From NCBI GenBank assembly GCA_014904845.1, contig MU119202.1, forward strand, positions 992,001 through 1,056,000: 64,000 bases of DNA. The letters are read 5' to 3'. The translations under genes were made by a program, and so were the position numbers. Shown piece by piece: positions 56,868 through 64,000 of this stretch. A model generated the notes under the pieces. The model did not search any database, was not told the origin of the DNA, and saw nothing but the letters and a program-made list of their open reading frames with translations. The first letter of the stretch is position 1. The number at the start of each line of letters is the position of its first letter. Source of the stretch: Acephala macrosclerotiorum (lineage: Eukaryota > Ascomycota > Leotiomycetes > Helotiales > Mollisiaceae).

Positions 56868-57611
56868 ATGGCTGACTCCTCGAGATCTCTCACACAACAC
56901 CTCCTCTCCCTCTCCCCCTCATCCTTCAAACTCGCAACACAGACTCCCTTCCTCATACAAGCCGGTTGCGGGACCCTATCAAAAGAAATTCTCGAGAAAT
57001 GGGTATTTCAAGATAGGTTATATGCTCAGGCTTATGTTAGGTTTGGGGGGAGATTGCTTGCCGGTTTGGCGGGGAAGTTGCCTTCGAGGGTTGATAGTGG
57101 GGATGTCAATGAGAGGTTGCTGGATCTTGTTCTTGACGCTGTGAATAATGTTAGGAGGGAGTTGAAGTTTTTTGAGGATGTGGCGGGGAGGTATGGGTTG
57201 GTTATTGATGCTGAGGTGGTTAGTGAGGGTGTGAAAGGCTATCGAGAATTGTTTGAGGGTCTGGGGGTTAAGGTGACGAGTGGTGAGAGGGAGGAGGTGT
57301 TGGAGGGGTTGGTGTTGCTTTGGGGGACAGAGATCTGCTACCTGGAAGCGTGGAGGTATGCCAAAAGCTTCACTGAGGGAAGTGAGGGGGAGGAGGATAG
57401 TGATGGAGGTGCGCTGAGGAAGGAATTTATTCCTAATTGGACGAGTGATGAGTTTGCGGAGTTTGTTGAAAAGATTGGAGGTTTCGTGGATGAGGTTTGG
57501 GAGAGTATAAGAGGTGGGAGTGGGAATGAGGAGATGTTGAAGAGGGTGGAGGGGATTTGGAGGGAGGTATTAGATATTGAGCAAGTGTTTTGGCCTGTGG
57601 TTGAGGGGTAG
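56868..57611 (+). CDS. TENA/THI-4-like (haem-oxygenase-fold) protein
   Basis: Intact single-exon gene of 247 residues from the ATG at 56868. Recognisable features are the N-terminal AGCGTLSKEILEKWVFQDRL, a central helix LDLVLDAVNNVRRELKFFED and LEGLVLLWGTEICYLEAWRYA, all typical of fungal TenA/THI-4 family proteins with the all-helical haem-oxygenase fold. Bacterial TenA is a thiaminase II, but the fungal stand-alone proteins are mostly of unknown substrate, so I do not assign an activity. It heads a tandem series: two decayed copies and a fragment follow on the same strand. Confidence 0.8.
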   Translation: MADSSRSLTQHLLSLSPSSFKLATQTPFLIQAGCGTLSKEILEKWVFQDRLYAQAYVRFGGRLLAGLAGKLPSRVDSGDVNERLLDLVLDAVNNVRRELKFFEDVAGRYGLVIDAEVVSEGVKGYRELFEGLGVKVTSGEREEVLEGLVLLWGTEICYLEAWRYAKSFTEGSEGEEDSDGGALRKEFIPNWTSDEFAEFVEKIGGFVDEVWESIRGGSGNEEMLKRVEGIWREVLDIEQVFWPVVEG

Positions 57612-57952
57612 ATGGTGATGCTTCTCATGTTTTGGAGTCACGATCTCTCTCTGTACTGTTCACACCCCAGCACGTACTGTATCTTTTACTGTTAGCTTTG
57701 CTTCGTATACTTGCTTTTTTTCTATATCTTCAATGTTTCCCCGCCACCTCGTTTTTACCCCGACTTCATTTCGAAGAACACTCGGATCACTTGCTTTCCA
57801 TCACTATTTCTTGAGTTACGATCCTACGAAAGACTCTCCTTTTCGCCTCGCACTTCCACGAGCTAGAGTGAAAAGTCTGTTTGTTTGTTTGCCGTTTTGC
57901 TTCGCGCATCAACTGGAGCCTAGAACATTCATCAGTCAATCCTCGCCATAGT

Positions 57953-58890
57953 ATGTCTCACAGCAATCCCCTCATTATCTAAGCACCTTCTCCCCCTCGG
58001 CCCAGTAGGGTTTCAGAAAGCTACACAAGCACCCTTTCTCGTTCAGATAGGACAAGGAACCTTACCTAAGAATGAGGTGGAGGATTGGCTGCGTCAAGAT
58101 AGGCACCACACGCAGGACTTTCTTGGCTTTGGGATAGTCTGTTGTCTGGGTTGAGTATGTCGTCGAAAGTTAACCCAGAATGTTATGAGGAAAGGTGAGA
58201 GGAGGTGTTTTGTTTTGTATGGTTTTGTTGTTTTCCTCGAAGTCCCTCATTCTCCTTTCAATTCTGTTGTTTCTCTGCTCCCGTTTCCGGTGAATTGGTC
58301 CTCGTCGTCGAAGGATATGAATTTGAGGGGTGTTGAAATTAAAAGACTTCTCTTCAAACAGAGAGTATCAGGCTCGTAGATCTTGTCCTCGATATCTTGG
58401 CATATTTCCGGCAAGAACTAAGCTTTGCTGTACAAACGGCTTCCAAATACGATCTTGACATGACACCATATCCTCGAAAGTTCATTTGCTACCCGTATGG
58501 GTGGCAAGAATACCATGATATCTTCAGCAGTGTCAAAGCTGCTGTTCAGAAGGACACGATAGGAGGAACCTTGGATAGGTATTCTTGTAGGGCATGCAAT
58601 ATTGCCAACTGAAAGCCTGGAGCTACGCTACGTCTGTTGCAAAAAGGGACAAAAGGACGAAGATAGAGGAGCGTTGAGGAAAGGGTTTATCCGACATTGG
58701 ACGAACCACATGTTCGCGGATTTGTAGATCAAATAAGAGATTCTGTAGATGAGGTTTAGCATGAGATGGATGAAGGGGATCCTTCTCTTAGTGATAAGCC
58801 ACCGGAGATAGGTTGGGGCTGGGGCAACGGTCGATATCAGATGAGGGGAAGGGTGGAGGAGATATAGAGGAGCATCTTGGATGATTAACA
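57953..58890 (+). pseudogene. decayed TenA-like copy 1
   Basis: One frame from 57972 encodes ATQAPFLVQIGQGTLPKNEV and EDWLRQDRHHTQDFLGF, homologous to the start of the intact gene. The frame then breaks. A later block near 58375-58450 (LVDLVLDILAYFRQELSF) and scattered C-terminal pieces to about 58890 (GALRKGFIRHWTN, RVEEI with an in-frame stop) follow in other frames. Multiple stops and frameshifts mean no full product. Confidence 0.75.
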
Positions 58891-59238
58891 GAAGAACTAA
58901 CCTCGGGTTTGAGATTTAGAGTAGGAACAAGATGCTGAAGGAGAGGATTGAGTCTTGTTTTTCAACGCTTGTTGTGGCACAAAATATTCACGATGCTCGA
59001 GTAGAAGAACCTAGCAGGAATATAAATTTCCTAAGTCCCAGCTTTCCGGCTCAAACTCAGTTCCGATCGTAGATCTTTCCCTCTCAGCATAGGCCTCATT
59101 ACTTGAATAAAACATCCAATTCATCTTTTGCGAGGGACAGGAACGAGTGATGAATAGTGTTTTGTGTGAAGACGAGAGATGTTATTGATGATATATTGAG
59201 AAAGAGATTGAGGACTTCGGTTACGAGTATATACTGAA

Positions 59239-59303
59239 GAGTCGGAAGAAATTTGGAAGGGTGTTCTGAATATTGTGCAGAGGCTTTGGCTAGTGGTTGA
59301 GTG
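59239..59303 (+). pseudogene. TenA-like C-terminal fragment
   Basis: About 65 bp encode ESEEIWKGVLNIVQRLWLVV, matching the GIWREVLDIEQVFWPVVEG end of the intact gene. No upstream portion of this copy is recognisable, so it is a relic of a third duplicate or a displaced piece of copy 1. Confidence 0.5.
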
Positions 59304-59816
59304 GCGAGTATTGGTGAAAGCCTGAAAGTGCTGATGGAAGAGAAGAGGGGATAAGAAAGTGAAAGCAGGACTGGGACATTGAAGCCGCTACAGCTTGAAG
59401 AAATGGCGTGAGAAGAAAAGAGATTTGAATGCCGATCTTCCACTTGCCTATCTGGTGTTCATCTCGTGATTGCTTGTCAGATGTCGGTGATGCACTGATG
59501 CACCAGAACATCACTTTCATTCTCCCTGCGCGTAACTTTTGTTGTTTTCTCGCCAACGCGTCTCCACTGCCGGTTCAACCTTGACAACTTGTCAAGTCCT
59601 CTTCTTAAATTAGTCTCGAGCTTCTGACCTGAGTCTGTACGTACGTCGTATTCTCCGCTTGTGCTTGACTGATTACTTTTTGCCTCGGCCTCAGAATATC
59701 ATAGACATAGATGCCAGACCCCGGAGCGAGATTGTTTATCCCGAAGACGTTGCCTCCTGACACAACATCTTCTGGCTCTTGATATTCCTTACATCTACGG
59801 ATCCACTCTTAAACAT

Positions 59817-60395
59817 ATGTTCATGGAAGCAACACTAGCAATCTTCCTTGTTCAAGCGGGCGAGGGTAGATTGCCGAAGGAGAAGCTGCAAGAGTGGTTG
59901 ATCAGACTTCGGGTTCGGGTGAGCACACACAAGAACGCCTACAATTCATCTTCGAGCTCCCTTCTAGCTTAAATCTACCAGCAAAAGTCGACCCAAAACA
60001 TATCAAGGGAAGATTGGCCTCCATATATCTCGACGCCATGTTCGATGTTAGAGCAGAGTTGAAGATCTTTAAAAAGTTCGTCAAAGCACATGGTCTCGAT
60101 ATCTCGGGCAAAGTTGGTCATTGGACCCAAGTCGGCAGTAAGTTCTACCTCAAAATTTCCGTTATTGGCCAAATTGGTATCGAGGGCAAACTCGAGGGTC
60201 TGGTTTTGCTGTGGGCAGCGCAGCACGTATACGCCGAAGCTTGGAAGTACGCTGCCTCCTTTGCTGATGAGGGAAACGATAGAGACGAGGATCTGGATGG
60301 AGGATTGCTGGGTTTCTTCTAAACTGGACGAGTAGGGACTCTACGGAATTTGTGGACGAGATCAAAGCATTTCTGGCCTGTGGCTGAGATTGAGA
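59817..60395 (+). pseudogene. decayed TenA-like copy 2
   Basis: The first frame encodes IFLVQAGEGRLPKEKLQEWL and is lost near 59915. A 142-codon frame (59894-60322) then continues with LDAMFDVRAELKIFKKF and LEGLVLLWAAQHVYAEAWKYA. It lacks part of the N-terminal helices and ends early; a last FWPVAE-like scrap lies near 60375. The middle could still be translated, but the gene is not complete. Confidence 0.7.
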
Positions 60396-63300
60396 CGGAG
60401 GATTGGAAAACATGAGGACCTACAATGTCTCAAAAGCACTTTGTCGGTGTAGCCCTTTCCATTTCATCAAACCGGGAAGATCTCAATCGAGCGGAACAGG
60501 ATGGGTTTCTGCCTCATGCGCGGATAGCCTTATTCTCTTCACCTTGAGCTCATATCTACATTCTCTCCTCAGCATAGATCTCATCAATCATGACCCAAGT
60601 AAACAAATCTTCCAATCTCTCACCTTCTTGTCCGTCGGAACTCGTTACCGCGCGGAACTCGGAGTGAAGCCTCGCATCTGTGACACTGTCTCAAGCCCAC
60701 CTCGGAAGTCATCCAGCCAACGATCTTCCATCATCTCAGCCAAAGAGCCTCAAAAGAAATGATTGTTGCATGTCGCCCTCGTTGGCTTTTGTCCCGGGAT
60801 GCTAGCAGCGCTGGCGGTGGAGCAGATATGCTGGCTCGAACATGTCCTATCAGATGTTTTCCATCTCAAGCCTGTTTTCAAAAGTTGAAAATGGTTCATG
60901 AGTTTGCATAGGAAAGTCTATCACATGTCATTTTCGATGTTGTCGTCCTGTCTGGGGTTCTTCGTCAATAATTGCGTTTACGGGCATAGCGCTCGCCTGA
61001 GCTGTGGCCCTGGCAGGAGTTCAATCTCAGTGCCACGAACCGTCTTTCCTCCCATCGTCCAGTCGGCTCACAAACACCGGCTCCTGTTTGCATTTGTTGC
61101 ATTTGTTGCATTTCGCAACTCGTCGGCTCTGTGACGGGGAGCCGGGTCGTCTCTTCTCTCGCTGTCCCATCATCTCAAAAAGCATCCCGAGAATGCAACC
61201 TCATCCCTATCCTTCCCCGCTTGTTTCCTTCCGCGTTTGGCGACAAGAGTGTCTCGGATGCATGTCCCGATCTAGAACATCCTAATAGCAACACTCTCGC
61301 ATCGCAACCCAACAAATTCCTCTTTCGCGAAAATAGACGGCCAGCAACACCTGAAAGGGAATCATTGGGGCTTTGTTGCACATCGATCTCCACCGGCTAT
61401 GCAACGGCTCGCGGGGCCCGGTTCCGCGAGGGAAAACTGTCAACCCTAATCTATTGAGGCTGACGGGCCGCCTCCGCGACGGAGAACTTCTCCAGCCAGC
61501 CCCCACAATAGGTGCGAGATTTTTGTGGCAATTTTTAGAGTTTCGAGTTTTGCTGGCGGTTGATGGCGTTGAAGGCGCCCAGCTTTGCTTGGATGGGAGA
61601 GTTGCTCCCTGGTCAAGGCCAAAAAGGACATGATTACTTATCATGACTTCTGGTCAATGACAAGTCACCAGGGCGCCTCCTGTGGTACTCGAGGTCTGAG
61701 ACTATGATTTCGATGAGAGCTTGGATTCAGCTGGTGAGTTTATTCGAACCTCTGATAGGATGACTGAACAAGAATATGCACGAACAGACCAGTCACAATC
61801 CACCTTGGCATAGCCCTGATGTCTTGGGCCCCTGCTTGTGACGCAGAAATCAGATCATTGTCTCTGAGCCTATTTCAGCATCGCGGAAGAATGCATGCCG
61901 TCTCAGCTGTAAGAGGGATGATATTCCTGACGACGTGTACTTTGCTAGCCGATCTCAGCATTCGTAACGTATACCTTGTGTACTTGCCGAAATGGGAGGC
62001 TTAAATATGCTTTTTAGCTGCCGAACTAATTTGTTTGTCTCGACCCCAGGAGGCGACTGGCTTCCGGAAGCTCAATCCGGTCGAGCAGCCGACGAGATGC
62101 GATGTGCAACAGACGTCATATAGTAAAAGCTGTACCTTCGGGGTTTGACGGTTTACGTGCGTCTTCTTGAACTTCAAGCTGCTTCCCGCAGAGATGTACA
62201 TTTCGGGATCTGCTCATGCATATTAGAGTCGAAATGGATCGACCTGGTCCGGTTCCCCGTCTTAGCAGCCGACGAGTGCGACTTGCAACAAAGGCTTGAA
62301 ATTGTTTGGATTAATTCTCTTGCAGAAGCTATTGGAATTTGATCCCAAGTGCGTGTGTTGGCAAAGTTGTGTTTTCAATTTCGCTAAAGAAGTGCCAGCC
62401 CAGCAAGTTCGACTGTCACAAATACTGTAGTGTTGCTCCATCGGGACGTCATCAAAGCCTTCAATGCCTTCCTCCAACCGGGTATCATTATTTAAGGACG
62501 CCCCATTCTGGTACAGTTTATGCACCCCACCACCCCCTCTGCAACTCAGCGATAGAAGCCGAACTCTTCGATCCGCCGTGATGTTGTAGCATTCTCGAGC
62601 TTTGTTGACCTTGCCTAAAACCCTCCTTCTGCGCTTCCCTTCTCCCTCTCAGACGATCCCACCACCTTTTTCATCCTCACTTCATTCGATCTAACCTGAA
62701 TATCCAGCTCTCCCTCGTTCCCTCACGAAACCCCTTCACCCTCACGCGTTTCCTGTCCCTTCCGTACATATGTACAAAGCGCACTTCAGTGTGTCGCCGC
62801 TTGTCAGTTCCACCGGGGCAGAGCGCGCCGTCTTCGTCTTTACGGGTGGTCTCTTCCTCCTCATAATCGTTGTCTTCTGGAAGAATCCAATTCGGACATT
62901 TGAAAGCACTTCTCTGCCATTTCATCGTCTTTCGTACTAGCGGAACATCAACGATTTGGGACTCGGCATAAATGTCGTTTTTGGGTGGTCCTGCTGGCTT
63001 GGGACAGTCGTCGCAGTGCTCGATTCAAAATTTAGAGTGGTTGCAGCTATAGCGGACTTTGATTATGGCACACACTGTGGCTGTTGGAGCAATGAATGTC
63101 TGTAGTAATGTGATTGATTATAGACATCTGTTTTGTGTTTCTTGTTTTATTGTTTGGTTTCGAGTTTTGATGGAGGGGTTTGGCTGTTTTGAGAAGGTAG
63201 CTCCTGCCTCTTGAGTCTTGAAGTTGAGTTGATTGGGAAGGCGCGATCAGTACTCTCCTCAACAGCACAGGCGGTGCTTACTTCTCCTTTCTGCAAATAA

Positions 63301-63670
63301 TTTCGTATATTCTGCTTCTAATGCTAATCTCGAATAATGAGCCTACGTACCTTCAATCATTAGACAGTCGCCTCGAGAATATGGGGAGCTTGACCTAATC
63401 ATCACAGCCGTGCCAAACCTTAGTCTGAGTTGCACTTTCCGTTTCATAATTACTTGAAGACAGTCCTTACAATATAGACTGTACCGCTGTCTCCATATGA
63501 TACAATATTCAGCATCTGTACAAGTACGGTACTATGCCATCGTTACACTGTCTTCAAATCTATGCAGTACTCTTGATAAACGCTGCTCCCCTAGACTAGG
63601 TCATTGTTTCTCTGAATCAACGCTATTTTTGTCTAAATAAAATTTCTCCAAATCAAGACTACTTTCCAAA
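60396..63670. other. gene-poor interval
   Basis: About 3.3 kb with only short unsupported ORFs. A minus-strand ORF at 62677-62925 (starts MKWQRSAFKCPNW, acidic/basic middle) is the most protein-like, but I find no partner exon. No RNA gene or repeat noticed. Confidence 0.4.
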
Positions 63671-64000
63671 TTACTTCTTCATAAAATTCTCTCCGTAACT
63701 GCGCATAATCTTAAGGAGATTTGTGTTGTCGTATAAGGGTTTCATGGGCTTATAATTTTGGTCATATTGAAAGTAAGGGGACATCCCATTGTAGGGAGGC
63801 GCCACCATCCCAGTGTGTAGGTTTGGAATGTCTGGTGCATATCGGGTGCCCATACAACGTCCCCCTTCCCAACTTCGCCTCTCGAAGTCCAAAGCGCAGC
63901 AATCTCCCACCTCAATTGCGTAATTAGCCTTTTCTTGACTAGTTCCGTGCCAGTTATTCGGGCACGAATAGACCATGTCCCTGAACTTGACCATTTCCGG
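63671..64000 (-). CDS. hypothetical protein, C-terminal part (partial)
   Basis: The frame is open to the window edge and stops at 63671-63673. The 107 residues after the first Met at 63994 include CPNNWHG and GDCCALDFERRSWEGGRC, then a Pro/Tyr-rich stretch and a basic end. The frame continues upstream of that Met (Pro-Glu-Met), so the start is probably outside the window. I recognise no family; four cysteines suggest a possible secreted or metal-binding protein, but no signal peptide can be seen. Confidence 0.4.
   Translation of the reverse strand, partial: PEMVKFRDMVYSCPNNWHGTSQEKANYAIEVGDCCALDFERRSWEGGRCMGTRYAPDIPNLHTGMVAPPYNGMSPYFQYDQNYKPMKPLYDNTNLLKIMRSYGENFMKK

Overview
This window is nuclear DNA from a filamentous ascomycete (Pezizomycotina; Helotiales/Leotiomycetes-like gene content is my guess, not proven). 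The evidence is short spliceosomal introns (47-222 bp) with GTAAGT-type donors and CTAAC/CTGAC-type branch sites, a five-exon beta-tubulin gene, a CPC1/GCN4-type bZIP gene, fungal DUF3176 and Whi2-like genes, and fungal STAND/NLR and HeLo-like genes. Gene models below were built by hand from conserved protein motifs and matching splice phases.

Layout. 0-6.3 kb: the 5' end of a STAND-type gene (minus, cut by the window edge), a GPI-anchored AA12-type quinoprotein dehydrogenase (plus, one frameshift) and the K+/H+ antiporter KHA1 (minus). 6.3-14.7 kb: gene-poor, with a TA-flanked MITE-like element carrying a hexanucleotide microsatellite and a 176-bp near-perfect hairpin. 14.7-18.1 kb: a CIA30-domain gene (minus, one frameshift) and a bZIP factor (minus). 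18.1-28.2 kb: 10 kb with no gene I can support. 28.2-34.8 kb: a multiply broken argininosuccinate synthase (ARG1), intact tub2, and GCN20 on a shared 318-bp promoter with tub2. 35.3-47.4 kb: a DUF3176 membrane protein with two mutually homologous introns, a Whi2-like BTB protein lacking an ATG, a low-complexity protein of unknown function, an FSP1/AIF-like flavoprotein and a cytochrome-b5 fusion sphingolipid desaturase. 50.6-52.2 kb: a CPC1/GCN4 homologue whose conserved frame has no start codon. 53.0-56.4 kb: a divergent NLR/HeLo-like effector pair. 56.9-60.4 kb: a TenA-like gene followed by decayed copies. 60.4-63.7 kb: nothing supported, then a partial ORF at the right edge.

The most interesting system is the pair at 53.0-56.4 kb. 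An NB-ARC/TPR receptor begins with a short Gly/Asn-rich motif, and a HeLo-like protein divergently transcribed from the same 185-bp promoter ends with a near-copy of that motif. This is the architecture of amyloid-signalling, cell-death-inducing NLR/effector modules of filamentous fungi. The receptor's TPR array is made of near-identical 126-bp DNA repeats, as in fast-evolving fungal recognition genes.

A second theme is general amino-acid control: ARG1, GCN20 and CPC1/GCN4 lie within 24 kb, and a consensus TGACTCA element sits upstream of both ARG1 and CPC1. ARG1 and CPC1 both look disrupted, while tub2, GCN20, KHA1, the desaturase and the NLR pair are fully open. A third theme is introns: 3 of about 32 introns modelled are GC-AG, and two introns of one gene are copies of each other. 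The frameshifts may be real decay or assembly error, and raw reads or cDNA would decide.
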